From: Capsicum annuum
Taxonomy: Eukaryota; Streptophyta; Magnoliopsida; Solanales; Solanaceae
Assembly: GCF_002878395.1 (NCBI RefSeq)
Contig: NC_061117.1
Span: 223,214,543 to 223,278,542, forward strand
Reading direction: 5' to 3'
DNA length: 64,000 nt
A model generated the notes under the pieces. It ran no database searches. It was not told where the DNA came from and was given only the letters and a program-made list of their open reading frames with translations. Below are positions 14,101 through 25,200 of this stretch, one piece after another; positions within the stretch are counted from its first letter, which is position 1, and each line of letters opens with the position of its first letter. A program made the position numbers and the translations under genes.

Positions 14101-14452
14101 CAGTTTGAAAAGGGGATACAAATATGGAAGCAATAACAATGCAAAATGAGAGTAACACACTAATACACAACAAGGATGAGAAAGAACAGTAACGACAACA
14201 AATTAATGCAATAAACGGAGCACAAAATTACACCAGTAATACTATCAGATTGGCTCAAGCTTAAAAGACAATAAGAAAGTGTAGTACCATATCCCTATTA
14301 ATCTCAACAGAGTTGATCACATTAGCAAGCAAATGATCTTCTAAGTCCTCCTTGCTTCCAGATACAGCTACCAAAGTGAAAAACAACATAAACAAGAACA
14401 GAAAGAAATGAACTACTACTGCTCTCACACCCATTTGCCCTTGAATCACCAT
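2105..14452 (-). CDS. Class I formin-like protein (FH1-FH2 actin nucleator), 862 aa, five coding exons
   Basis: This protein nucleates actin filaments and binds their barbed ends. Class I plant formins are anchored in the plasma membrane. Exons on the minus strand are 14452-14288, 13241-12160, 12073-11883, 10297-10062 and 3019-2105; all have GT-AG boundaries and phases agree. Exon 1 encodes a signal peptide (about residues 9-32, hydrophobic [14 protein letters not shown]). Exon 2 carries the extracellular part, a Pro/Lys-rich stretch, a transmembrane helix at about 197-222 followed by a Cys run, and the FH1 poly-proline region at about 260-350. FH2 begins near residue 388 ([10 protein letters not shown]) and includes [12 protein letters not shown] and [14 protein letters not shown]. 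The C-terminus has five imperfect [11 protein letters not shown] repeats before [10 protein letters not shown]. The layout resembles Arabidopsis FH3/FH5-type formins; the exact orthologue is not certain. Intron 4 (3020-10061) is enlarged to 7 kb by an antisense copia element and a MITE. Confidence 0.93.
4059..4346 (+). repeat. Copia 5' LTR
   Basis: It starts TGTTGACC and ends CTTCTAACA. It contains a TATA-like GTATATATATACTA near 4185, probably the element promoter. It matches 9020-9309 at about 96 percent by eye. Confidence 0.96.
4347..4359 (+). other. Primer-binding site of the copia element
   Basis: TGGTATCAGAGCG follows the 5' LTR without a gap. It is the standard plant copia PBS complementary to the 3' end of initiator tRNA-Met. 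Confidence 0.93.
4673..9053 (+). pseudogene. Copia gag-pol polyprotein gene, disrupted
   Basis: Gag starts at ATG 4673 and continues to a CCHC zinc knuckle ([14 protein letters not shown], about 5500-5540). The protease active-site triad reads Asn-Ser-Gly at 5860-5868 instead of the usual Asp-Ser-Gly. The integrase shows [15 protein letters not shown] and NGIVERKH (6530-6840). Reverse transcriptase shows YVDD near 8060 and RNase H shows SAESEY and CDSQSAI (8660-8810). The polyprotein should be one frame. Instead the frame changes near 5380, 5660, 6120, 6560 and 7790, and a TGA interrupts RT/RNase H at 8442-8444. It cannot encode a working polyprotein. Confidence 0.93.
9011..9019 (+). other. 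Polypurine tract of the copia element
   Basis: GAGGGGGGG lies immediately before the TG of the 3' LTR, as expected for the plus-strand primer. Confidence 0.9.
9020..9309 (+). repeat. Copia 3' LTR
   Basis: It starts TGTTGACT and ends CTTCTAACA, followed by the ATATA target duplication at 9310-9314. Confidence 0.96.
9315..9569. mobile_element. MITE with repeated TTATCCCGGGATAA motifs, next to the copia 3' LTR
   Basis: The terminal inverted repeats match for about 40 bp: GGGGTCGTTTGG and AAAATGGTTATCCCGGG at the left, their near-complements at 9530-9567. The interior holds many inverted GGGATAA/TTATCCC motifs and would fold into a long hairpin. The edges TAA and TTA suggest a PIF/Harbinger-like 3-bp site, but a hAT origin is possible because the flanks are ambiguous. 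It abuts the copia target duplication, so the copia site overlaps the MITE edge. Confidence 0.8.
9570..10061. other. Rest of formin intron 4 on the exon-4 side
   Basis: No coding sequence. At about 9715-9780 there is a segment (CAACTTGTTTGGGACTAAGG plus a TTG-rich tail) resembling the 3' end of a Solanaceae retroposon; similar wording recurs in the 43757-44622 array. Confidence 0.4.
13963..14085 (-). mobile_element. TS-type SINE / RTE tail fragment in formin intron 1
   Basis: Read on the minus strand, the segment runs from a CTCTCTATCTC region through TAAGGTCTGCGTACATTC and GTGGGATTACACTGGG to a GTT-repeat end. This is the 3' region shared by Solanaceae TS SINEs and RTE LINEs. The same sequence recurs at 49600-49740 and 50510-50605. 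Confidence 0.75.
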
Positions 14453-14489
14453 CAAAGAAGTAAAAAATTCTTTTCATGAATGATTCTAG

Positions 14490-14970
14490 ATAAACCCCAC
14501 AAACCCCCTTTATGTTCCCTCCCTCAAATCTCCCAAAGAACACACAAAAAGATCAATTTTTTCACCATTAACCTCCCAACTCCAAACAGGCCTTCAAAAA
14601 AAACAATCTTTCCACTCCCAAATGTCTTAATCTCAATCTTTTCACAAAAATCTTTATGATCCACCTCCAATTTTCATGCAAAAATAGCACAATCCAAAAA
14701 AAAAAGGACTTCCAAATTATAAAATCAAGAATTACAATCTACAATAAACCCCACAAACCCCTTTTTGTTCCCTCCCTCAAATCTCCAAATGATACACAAA
14801 ATGATCAATTTTTTTCTACATTAACCTCCCAACTTCAAACAGGCCTTCATAAAAAACAAAACTTTTTACAAAAAATCTTTGTGACCCACCTCCAAATTTC
14901 ACGCAAAAATTGTATAATCCAAAAAAAAAAAAATCCAAATTGTAAAATCAAGAATTATAATCAATCTAGG
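14490..14970. repeat. Imperfect tandem duplication, period about 250 bp, upstream of the formin start
   Basis: The stretch from about 14491 to 14743 recurs at about 14744 to 14970. Shared landmarks in the same order are TAAACCCCACAAACCCC, GTTCCCTCCCTCAAATCTCC, TTAACCTCCCAACT, CAAACAGGCCTTCA and AAAATCAAGAATTA. The first copy starts within 40 bp of the formin ATG, so the duplicated DNA is 5' UTR and proximal promoter. Confidence 0.85.
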
Positions 14971-16528
14971 CCCCACACCCAAAAAATCCTAAAAATAATA
15001 AATTCTTTTTCAGTTGGGGTTTTTGTATGCAATTAGATCAATAACTATACAAGGATTGGGTTCGGCCTTCGGGTCAAGTATTGGTATGAAATGGGCCCGA
15101 TATAATTCTTTGTTCTTCTGGAAAATGCTGTTGTTGTATGAATGCTAACAAAATTCATCAATTTTTTTTCGCATTTTTGATGATCAGTTTGTAATTCTAA
15201 AAAAAAATAAAAAAAATCAATTAATTTTGTTTAATTTTTTTTTTCTTTGAATTTTCAATACAATAGAACTACGAAAATGGCGCTAAAGAGATGCATGCAT
15301 GGCCTCTAAAGGTTCATTTTAAGGTGATAATTTACGTTATAAAATATTAGTGATAATTGCAATTTTGGTCCTTTAATATTAGTATATTGTTACTTAATAC
15401 TATGTTTGTCCTCATTTATGTGACATCATTTGATTTGACCTAGAGTAGAGTTTAAGAAAGGACGAAGTGCTTATGAAAATTGTGGTCTAAAGACAACTAT
15501 TAACCATTTATAGGAATATAAATCATTTCATTAACGCATGTAAGAGTGTGGCCTAGTGGTTCAATGAAGTTGGACTGAGTACTATACAAGGTCTCAGGTT
15601 CAATTTTTAATAGAGACAAAGATGGAGTTGCCTGATATTTACTGCTAGTGGGAGGTAGTGGATATCTCGTGGAATTAGTTGAAGTGCGTGTAAATTGATC
15701 TGAATACCGCGTTTATCAAAAGAAAAAGAGATAAGCATCCAGTACCCCTCGAACTATGGTCGAAGTTGCTACGACATACTCCAACTTCACAGTAGGCTCA
15801 TTACCCCCTGAACTTAATTTTAGAGTATTTTTGTCATTTTTTGGCTGACGTAGCATCTGGTACCTGTTACTCGTGGGAGGCAGTAGGTATCTCATAAAAT
15901 TAGTCGAGATGCACGTAAGTTGGCTCGAACACCGTGATTATAAAAAAATCATTTCATTAAGGTGAAAATGAAATTTTAAAGTTAAATTATCTTCAATCAT
16001 AAAAAGGTACATACCTTGTTTTTGGGACCGACTAAAATGAAAAGCACTTCAGAAGTATATTTGGCTAATTATTTTTAACCTTTAATTTGTTAAATTTGTT
16101 CTTTGGTCCCTCTATATAGAACATATGTCATATTTAAGTTATTTTTAAGATTATATATCCTTGGATACTGAGTAACAATTTGAATTTAATACAACACATA
16201 GAGAATTAAATGATTTAACATTTAATAATTTGTCAAAAAGATTCATAAGCAAATGGATTAAAAATGCAGAGTTTAGTTAGATAAAATTTAAATGTGCTTG
16301 ACCAGATTTTGAAATCTACGGTCTAAAACACTTGTTAATCACTTTATAGTTTATTACTATAAATCATTTCATTACGAATAAAAAGAAATTTTAAAGTTAA
16401 ATTACTTTTAACTATGAAAAGATAATATTTTTTTGGGACGAACTTAAAAGTAAAATGTGTCACATAAATTAAGATAGAGGGAGTGATAGATATTTTGTGA
16501 AATTAATCTAACTACTCAAAAATTAATT
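14971..16528. other. AT-rich intergenic with Stowaway-like ends and a nested SINE composite
   Basis: No gene is seen. Stowaway-type ends occur near 15403 (TTTGTCCTCATTTATGTGAC) and near 16460-16487 (GTCACATAAATT followed by AGAGGGAGT). They may be the two ends of one element of about 1.1 kb that was later enlarged by the SINE insertion at 15535-15945. Confidence 0.45.
15535..15945 (+). mobile_element. Composite tRNA-derived SINE with 15-bp target duplication
   Basis: A perfect 15-bp direct repeat AAATCATTTCATTAA flanks the segment (15520-15534 and 15946-15960). The left part has a tRNA-like A box (GTGTGGCCTAGTGGTTCAA) and B box (CAGGTTCAA) and ends near 15730. A second copy of the SINE 3' half (GTGGGAGGCAGTAGGTATCTC to the A-rich end) occupies about 15843-15945. 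The 110 bp between them is unrelated sequence. Confidence 0.8.
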
Positions 16529-17630
16529 GAGAAAACGGTCAAAAGCCTCCCCAATATTTACCCAAAAATTCCAACTACACACCTATTCTTTGTGGGGACC
16601 TATTATCTCCGAAACTATTTTAAAATGGATTTATTTCCCCCCTAAATGTTGAGGTGTCACGAAAGTTATAGTGCACTCGCTTTGAGAGAGTGAAGACGTT
16701 TTAACACCTTAATTTTTTAATTTTTTAATTTCTTATGTTTTTTATTTATTTTTTCCATTGTCTTCTTTCTCTTTTCTTTCATTAACATCATGACTTTTCT
16801 TTCTTTTAACACTGTGACTTTTCTTTCTTGATTTTCTTTCAACAAAACACCATCCATGCACACGCACACCAAATAGATTATCCGCAATTTCATAAAAAAC
16901 AACTCAATTAATCATTATTTCAACACACACATCCCAAATGGGTCTATCTTCAATTCCATCAAAAATGACAAAATTAACAATTATTTCAACATAAACGCGA
17001 AATGGGTCATCTTTCATTTCATCGAAAGGGCAAAATTAACAATTATTTCTACAATTAGTGCAACAACTAAAACACAATTTGCGAAAATGGTTGAGATGAT
17101 TTACCATTTTGGGGACAAATTACAAATGTAAAATCCATGTTGCCATGAACTTGGCATTTGTATCCTAACATTAGTTTTACTATAAGAAAACCAAAAGCAT
17201 AAAACACTTGCCGGAAAACTGAAAACAACGACTATACAGAAACAAATATACCCTATTTAAGAGGAATTTCAACTACCGTAAACACCAAGAAAAAGCAAAC
17301 TAGTTACACCAGAAAACTTCTAAGCAGCTCAATTTTATCCAATATCCAATACTCATTACCAAATTCAGATTACAAAATGGCAATTAGCGACCCAACTAAA
17401 GAACTCTGAAGCAATTATTCGGAAATAGAATAAAGCTAGCATCTTTCGTTGCCGATATAGAGTTTGAGCAACCCAATTGAACAACTGGGTCGTCTCACCC
17501 GATCCATCGGGCAAATCCTTTGATGTCGACGAATTTCCCACAAGCCCATCACCAAATCTCGAAGAAGAGAAAACTGGTGAAGATACTTGCAAGAAAGCAA
17601 ATTGGGTCTTGGTTTGTGTTGTAACTGTGG

Positions 17631-17671
<41 letters not shown>

Positions 17672-17900
17672 GAATAATAATTAATTTTTTTATATAAAAA
17701 TATAATATTACATGAAAATTACGTGGCATTACATGGCAAGTGCGTGTTGCTCACTTTCCATTACACATTTGGGTGTCAGTTTTTTTAGGGTAATTATTTC
17801 ACTTTAAAATAGTTCAGTAGGATCATAGGACCCCCGCAAAATATACATGTGTAGTTGAAATTTGGGGTAAAGATTGGAGGGAGCTTTTGGCCATTTTCTC
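16529..17900. mobile_element. Non-autonomous Mutator-like element with long terminal inverted repeats
   Basis: The left end (GAGAAAACGGTCAAAAGCC, 16529 onward) and the right end (the complement of GAGAAAATGGCCAAAAGC, to 17900) stay alignable inward for about 110 bp. They share the landmarks ATTTACCC, CAACTACACA and ACTATTTTAAA. A 10-bp direct repeat AAAATTAATT flanks the element (16519-16528 and 17901-17910), as expected for a MULE. The interior has direct repeats near 16910-17050 around AAATTAACAATTATTTC and a TA microsatellite at 17638-17668. No transposase is present. A minus-strand ORF of 75 codons at 17365-17592 might be captured host sequence, but I do not recognise it. Confidence 0.8.
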
Positions 17901-19622
17901 AAAATTAATTCAAACCATGATTATTCAAACAAAATCTCCAACATGATCTAATTGTTTATTGTAATTTTAGCAAATATCATCAAAGAACAATAATAATTTC
18001 TTGCTAAATAAAGTGGCTTTTTGTTTTCAATATTCAAAAGGGGTACTGGATTCCAACCTGCTATGGCCATGAATTTTTCCAATATGAATCTGATCAATAC
18101 CATCTGCGTTTTGGCCTATAGTGGATATGTCATTTGTTTAAAGCTTATTTATTTCCAAAAATGAAGAAATATTAAAGAAAGTTATCTTAATGATGGGCAA
18201 GTTGACCGAGCAGGAAATCTTTTACATGGGGTTTTACGTTTGAAACTTCTTATGTGGTTTCTCGATTTAAATTGTTGCACGAGACATATCTAGTACAATT
18301 TATCACTTCTATGTGATTTGAAAGCTATTACACTGAAGCAGAATTTATCTGATTAATATCCGAATATTAACGGTTGCGATTTGCCTTGTCAACAAATGAA
18401 AAAGTTACATGGTGCAACTGTTGATGACAATAATCAGCAGCAGATAATGCACTTTCAGATATTCTTTTCACACATCACTAGAATTGCTACCCATTTTTTG
18501 TTTTAGAATTCCAGAGCCGCTACGACCTCTGTCGCAATTTTTGTCCTTCAGGTGAGTACTTTTATTAGCATCAGATAAATTCTTCATTGTGTAATAGTCT
18601 GTAAATCACACAAGAAATGTACACCGCATTAAACAAGCCATGTGCGACAGACTCGATTTAGAAGGTATTGAGGAGGAATTGATTCCGGATCATCCATGTG
18701 GATAACCACCCTCCAAACTTCTAATTTTTACGGGGCTTGTCAAGGCATGCTATGTTAGTGCCATAGAAATTTTCTACCACAAACAAATTTCACACTGTAA
18801 TTAAGGTTTTTCTTGAGTCGATGCTCTATGGAAAACAGTCTCTCCATTTCACTTTTAAATTAGTAGTACGAACTACGAACCGTATACACTCTATCCTTTT
18901 TAAATTTCACTGTGTAAGAATATACTGAGTATATTGCTTTTATTTTTGTAGTGTAATGGGAGTTTTTATTTTACTTTTTAAATTTAAATGCTTTTTAATT
19001 ATCTTTTGTTTAAAATATGACTCGTTACAAAATTTAACGCAATGGAATTTTCACTTTCATGACGTGTATATAATAAATTGATACCAATAGTTTGACCTTT
19101 TAGTCATTTGCACGTTGAGTTACACATAGTTTCATTGTTGATAAGGTTCGATGCTTACCCCGAAATTCATAATTTTGAAATTTGTCTTCAATCTCCACGT
19201 GTTGCCTCCTGATTCATCCAGCTATTTCAAAAGTGGGTCCAGGCAAATTTTTTATTCTCTTTAGGTCCCTATCTAGCTAAGTCCAAAATTTTGATAAGGA
19301 TTACTTGACCTTGTATTTCAAATACTTTGAAAGAATCAGTCCAATACACTAAGCATCTATTAAAAACTTACACGCATTTGGTGTATACATCAAATTAATA
19401 TTTTTTAATCATGATTATGTAATTAAATTGATTATGTAATTAAATTAAGTAAAATACATATTAATTAATCATAATTAAGTAACATAAAACTTTAAATTCA
19501 AATATATAACATGCATGTAGTATTGATTTGGTGTATACACTAAGCATCTCATTTTCATGCAGAGTTTAAATAATGATAGGGCCCTAAATTCAACAACTAC
19601 CGTTAAATTTTTCATACTTGGG
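17901..19622. other. Intergenic upstream of the small heat-shock gene
   Basis: AT-rich, no gene recognised. A 21-codon ORF at 18640-18705 (MCDRLDLEGIEEELIPDHPC, one more residue, stop) has protein-like composition and might be a gene relic, but nothing supports expression. Confidence 0.35.
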
Positions 19623-19630
19623 TATATAAG
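19623..19630 (+). promoter_or_regulatory. TATA box of the small heat-shock protein gene
   Basis: TATATAAG lies 193 bp upstream of the ATG at 19823, consistent with a leader of about 160 nt. I could not assign convincing heat-shock elements around it. Confidence 0.6.
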
Positions 19631-19822
19631 AGGGAAAAAAAATCTTGAAAAGAAATATATTCTCTTTATCTTTACAGCACATTTTTCCAAATATTCCATG
19701 AGAATTTGTTCTCTCCTTTGTTTATAGACACCACTAAAAATAGTATAAGATGAATTCAAGTCCCAAATTCTCCTCCACCATTATTCAAATTTATTTTTTC
19801 TTTTTCATTGAACTTTAACTCA

Positions 19823-21206
19823 ATGGCCAGTTACAAACAACTAGAAGTTCAATTTGAAGAACCAAATCCCAAAAAATGGTGTGTTCCATTAAAAGAAGAT
19901 GTGTTTGTAGCATTCATGAATAAAGGGAATTTTATAACACATAAGGCTTTGTGTGAAGGTTCACTTTTTAGTCCATTATTGTTTGGCAAATTTTTTGATC
20001 CTTCTGATGCATTTCCACTATGGGAATTTGATTCAGATGTGTTATTGTCCAATGCAAGAAGCAGTAATAATAACCAGTGCACTGTTGATTGGGCTCAAAC
20101 CGAGACAGATTATGTATTGAAAGCTGAAATACCAGGTGAGACGGATCCATGACTTGAATTTTATGAGTTTTGACTTCTGTGACTTCAAGTGCTAATAAGT
20201 ACGTAGTAATAACATAGTTCTTAGTTTAAAATTTGTATCGTACGTTGTATTCTAGACCTGCCCTTGATTTTACTCGAATGTCATGTGGTGGGACTATACT
20301 ATTGTAGGAATTAATTAGAAATTACAGCACGTAAATTGATTTTGAACCACCTTTGTTGTTATACTAGGAAGCTTCTATGTATACGAAAGTAATCGCTTTT
20401 ATTTAAAAGTAGTATAAGAATTCAATTAGACCTCCTCATGTAGCTTAGCCCCTAATCTATGGTCCACCCTCATGTCTGCTTCGTACGATCAGGAGTAGAA
20501 TATGATGTTTGGACTCTCCGAAAATATTAATGCATTATTATTGAAAGATCTAACAAACATCCGACAAAATTTTTGAAGAGTATGATTAATATAGGCGAAA
20601 CTACATATAGGATATTTCTAGCATCTAACATCTTACACACAAGATGTAGGCTGTTGAATTGCCCGAGTTCATGAAGGTTACAACGCAGTTCAACAGCCTA
20701 CAAGGGAAATTCACTCGTTTTTTTCATCTCATCTAATTAGTCTCTTTTATGAGTTGAGGGCGGAGCTGCAACATGTTTCAGTTTTCTTCGCGGGCCATAA
20801 TCAGGGTAGAGCTACTCGTCAACATGTTACATGTATGTCCGTCCTTGATTCATTTGCAATATTAATTCGACCAACACTAAGTTTACGTGTACTATTCATC
20901 TGCAATATTGATTTTCGACCAACACTATTGACATCTGCTGCAACAGGAGTTGGTAAAGGTGTCATTCGTGTTACTATTGAAGACGAGAAGGTGTTAGAGG
21001 TGAGTGGACAATTGAGGCTGAAAATAGAGGCCAGAGTGAAGGACTGGAGAGCTGGAAACTGGTGGGAACATGGTTGTGTTCGGAGGATTGAACTGCCTGA
21101 AAATGCAGATTGGAAGAAAACAGAAGCATTTTTGAGTACTGGTGATCACACACTCTTAGAAGTTAAAATTCCAAAAATCCCTCCAAATATTTCTGATGTA
21201 CCTTGA
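19823..21206 (+). CDS. 21.7-kDa class VI type small heat-shock protein (alpha-crystallin domain), 190 aa
   Basis: Small HSPs hold unfolding proteins in a refoldable state. Exons 19823-20135 and 20947-21206 are joined by a phase-1 GT-AG intron of 811 bp. An in-frame TTG lies upstream, but the first ATG (19823) gives MASYKQLEVQFEEPNPKKW. The alpha-crystallin domain runs from about residue 83 (VDWAQTETDYVLKAEIPG) across the splice junction to the end. It includes the beta-strand segment IRVTIEDEKVLEVSG and ends in LLEVKIPKIPP, which carries an I-x-I/V-type tail motif. The length and the long divergent N-terminus match the plant class VI group (Arabidopsis 21.7-kDa HSP) better than cytosolic classes I and II. 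No signal peptide is seen. Confidence 0.88.
20646..20701. repeat. Short hairpin in the intron of the heat-shock gene
   Basis: GTAGGCTGTTGAATTGC (20646-20662) pairs with GCAGTTCAACAGCCTAC (20685-20701) over 17 positions with one G-U, leaving a loop of 22 nt. It may be the remnant of a small transposon or simply a structured intron segment. Confidence 0.6.
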
Positions 21207-21542
21207 TGGGGGAATTTATATATATAATGTGGCAAATAAAGATATTTTAAGCTTGCCTAATAGAGATGTATAAAATGTAATTGATATTTTGTATGACATA
21301 GTAATGTTAGTAGTATAAGATACGGAGAGAATTATATAGCGTCTACATGATCAACAATATTAATATGCAAGATTAATTAGTCACAACTTTTGGTAATAAG
21401 AAATTATTGAATTAATGATATTAAGAATAGTACGATGATAAGTAAAATTAGGTAACTGAACAAGTAATGCACATACATGATTAACGAGTATTTCAGTTTT
21501 ATTGTATTTATTCGTATAGTCGTATTGAAGGAAGAAGAATCT

Positions 21543-21589
21543 GAAAATGGTAAAGCACTCGCAGGTACGGATCCATACCCCACATCTCT
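21543..21589 (+). pseudogene. tRNA-Ala relic
   Basis: The sequence matches the tRNA-Ala gene at 30171 from the D-arm (ATGGTAAAGC against ATGGTAGAGC) to the acceptor 3' strand (CACATCTC against CGCATCTC). It lacks the acceptor 5' strand and about 12 nt covering the anticodon loop. It cannot form a tRNA. Confidence 0.82.
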
Positions 21590-21632
21590 ATTTTCTCCTT
21601 TTGTCTATTGCCAGGTTCCTTTTGTCTATTGT

Positions 21633-22139
21633 CAGGTGTCTCAATAAAATTAATGGCCTAAAGCCAAATTTTAATAGGAGGTGTTACATATATAAACATA
21701 CATACAAAAATACTACTGTAATAATTTTGAGTTATCTTATTTGTTTAGTTGTTTTGATGTAGTATTTTTAAAAGACACGCCTTTAGCTTCACATATTAAT
21801 ATGATTATTAATAGAAGTAAGGATTAATTCTGGTTAATAAGTTGTTAGTCATTTATTTGTAATGCATTAACTTAGATGTTGTTATTAAAACTTTATTTAT
21901 TAGTATAAAATTTGAGTTGTTTAGTTCAAAATTCTAAAATATTTCTTGTAAAAATGAAATAATTTTTTCTCTTTTTTATTATTATTATTTCTTAGATGTT
22001 TTTTTAAATCATATTTCACAATTTTCATTATTATTTCAAGTGAAGTTGAAATTATAGAGTTTATTAAAAAGTTTGAGGCCTCAAAATTTTTGGGGCCTAA
22101 AGCGAAAGCTTTACTAGTTTTATCCTTGAGCCACCCCTG
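21633..22139. mobile_element. Non-autonomous hAT-like element, 507 bp
   Basis: The ends CAGGTGTCTC and the complement of CAGGGGTGGCTC are inverted. The flanks TCTATTGT (21625-21632) and TCTATTGC (22140-22147) form an 8-bp target duplication with one mismatch. No transposase is present. It lies only in copy A of the segmental duplication. Confidence 0.72.
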
Positions 22140-22278
22140 TCTATTGCTTTTTCTCTTCTCTCGTCTATTTGCAAGTTCCAAATAAATAATAATATTACAA
22201 AATTTATAAAGTACTCTTAAACATACTAATTTTAGTTACTATATTGTTGATGAAACATGAAAAAGTGCAATAAAAATG

Positions 22279-25200
22279 TGTCACGACCCAATTTTCGAGT
22301 CATGATGGCACCTACCACATCCCACCGGTAGGTAAGCCGATACCGTAACCCAGAGCTATTGCAATGGATTGCCTAGGTAAGAACATCCAACTTGGACTCT
22401 ATATGTGAACACAGCATATAACAACATTTCACAACTAAGGACAAACGATATTCAAACACAAATCCCACGATCTGATAGTATTAATACAAGAGCTTTTAAA
22501 CTTGACAAGAGGAATTTATAATCTCAGAATCTAAAATGTCTTAAACAAAATCATACATTTGTCTCAAAAGCAAAAGACAAATAAGGATAGAAGGGATAGA
22601 GGGTAACTCGATCTCCAAGAGCTCACCCTGTCTCCGAATAGTCAACTCGTACGAACTAGCCCAACGGCGGCAACTAGAACCTGGGTCTGCACCAAAAAGG
22701 TACAGAAGTGTAGTATAAGTACCAAAACACTGGTACGCAGTAGGCATCATTGGCCGACTGAGCTCAAATATAATGTAAAGACGATATAAAGAAAGACAAT
22801 GATCTTAAAGTCAAGGGATAGGATCGTACCTGAATCTACTTTGGTACCACTGTAACAACATCTATACTACTAAAGCAATAACATGACATACTATTTCAAT
22901 ATACTCCATAATCACCATAACAACTGAGTATCATTTCGAAAGTGCACAACCATATACACAATAGCAAAACATCTACTTGCCATAATCATCATCAACAATC
23001 TTTAGAACATACACACAAGAACTTACCACGACGTCCCATACCGCCGGAAGTACACGAAAGAGAGCAAAACAAAGAACTCATCACGACGTCCCATACCATC
23101 GAAGAGTACACAAAAGAATACAACCAATAATACCATAAAGTACAACTACTCCATCAACTTATCAAAAACCGCGGGTAGCACAACCCCGCCATGACTCATT
23201 ACCGAAATCAACTTCCAAGTACCCATACCATAATTCAACATAAAGAAAGCAACATTGTCATAGCATAGGTATGTAATCATTAGTTCTATAACTCATTGAT
23301 AAATACCACAAAGTCCATACTAATTAACCTTATTTTTCCAAAAGTCAAAAGATTTCAAGTCTTAAAATCACTAGTCATCAAATTGGGGAAAAACTACAAG
23401 CCACCCATAGTATAGGTTATTCAACTATCATAAGGCCATTCTTTAATTAGCATCATCATGGCATGAGTTATCAATTAAGGCATCTCAACTTCACATATTA
23501 GAATATAATTTAACTATCCATCACGCAATACTAGATCTATCATCACCAAGCATGTCACAACCTTAAGGACTAGTTCCATATTTTAATCGAGTAAAGTCCA
23601 CCAACTAGTTTACTAGGTTTCTAGGTTCAAAATAATAATCATATATTTTAGAAGTAGCTAATTATAACATAAGCCACCTTACTAGGCAATATTTCATAAT
23701 ATAACCTCTTATTCAAGTCAAGTATATATATTAGGTTAGCCCTTGAATTTTTATGTAAATTTACATGTAACACTAAGCCTTAACTCAATATTAGGCATAA
23801 ATTTCCTCTAGTAGCTAGTTTAGCATCAAAAAGGGTCACACCTCTTATATAGTGATTTGGAACAAGAAACAAATAATAATTTACCAATAGAGACCTTATA
23901 ATTCTAGCACATAGGCGATTGACCCCACACAACCTAACCTTACAAATATCAATGCATATAAGTAAATTTGCCCCACATGGCATCAAAATGTTCTTACCTC
24001 TTCCGGATTCACCGAGCATCATCACAATATCAACATATTCTGTCGAATTCATTGAGCATCATCATAATATCACACATTCCTCCGGACTCGAATTGGGCAT
24101 CATCATAATATCACACATTCCTCCAGAATCGAATCGGGCATCATCATAATATCACACATTCCTCCGGACTCAAATCGGACATCATCATGATATCACATAT
24201 TCCTCCGAACTCGAACCGGGCATATATTCCTCCGAACTCGAACCGAGCATCATCATAATATCACATATTCCTCCGAACTGGAACCGGACATCATCATAAT
24301 ATCACATATTCCTCCGGACTAATCGGGCATCATCATAGTATCAATAATTCTTTCGAATTTATCGGGCATCATCATTGTATTAATATTTTTCAAGACAACA
24401 ACATACACACATAAATGGCCCCAAATCAATAAACATACACAGGTTCACAATAATCGAGTAATGGAGATGTAAGATGCATAAACCATCACACTTTATTACT
24501 AGTCATCATCATGACATGTGAGTAGAAGCATAGGCATGAGTATCTAGATGACATACACAATTACCGTATTTCCTTGGCTATCCATAACACGGTAATAAGA
24601 CAACAATCAAGAATACATATTTTTCAACCATCAACCTTATTCATAAACCGACAACCGGATTTAACCCTTATAATCTCAATAACATAATTTAGACGCTCAT
24701 CAAGTATCTAGGTTACCAAGGAGTTACATAGTTCAAGCTTAAGGTGGGTTAAGTCCCACTTCTAACTCCCACTAATACTAAAGTCACTTCTACAAGACAA
24801 ACTTCTACTCGAATTTAGGCTAGGTTATCTAAGTCACACCATAAGGGCTTATCAATCCTTACTAAGTATATAAGAGAAATATTCTTCAAGTATTCTTCCT
24901 AAGTCAACCCAACACCAAGGTCATCTCCTATCTAGGCATTTAATATAGGTCAATACACTCCTAAGGATAGAGAAGTATACTATTCATGTCTACTTAGAAC
25001 AACTATAATGTTCACACACTAGTCATAAGACCATAATTAAGCTAACCAAGGTCCTAGGCTAAGGGTCAAAAATCATAACTTACAAATCCATGGCCTATAG
25101 GAATTAATAAATCCTAAATTTACCATTTAATCAACTATTATCTAAATTTCCTGCCCAATCGCGCAAGATATCAATGATTACATTACAAACAAGCTCAATC

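Noticed and set aside
19475..19759. Minus-strand ORF of 94 codons upstream of the heat-shock gene
   Set aside because: It overlaps the TATA box and leader of the plus-strand gene, is AT-driven and has no recognisable domain.
24000..24390. CRISPR-like repeat series
   Set aside because: The repeats are adjoining degenerate minisatellite units without unique spacers, in a plant LTR.
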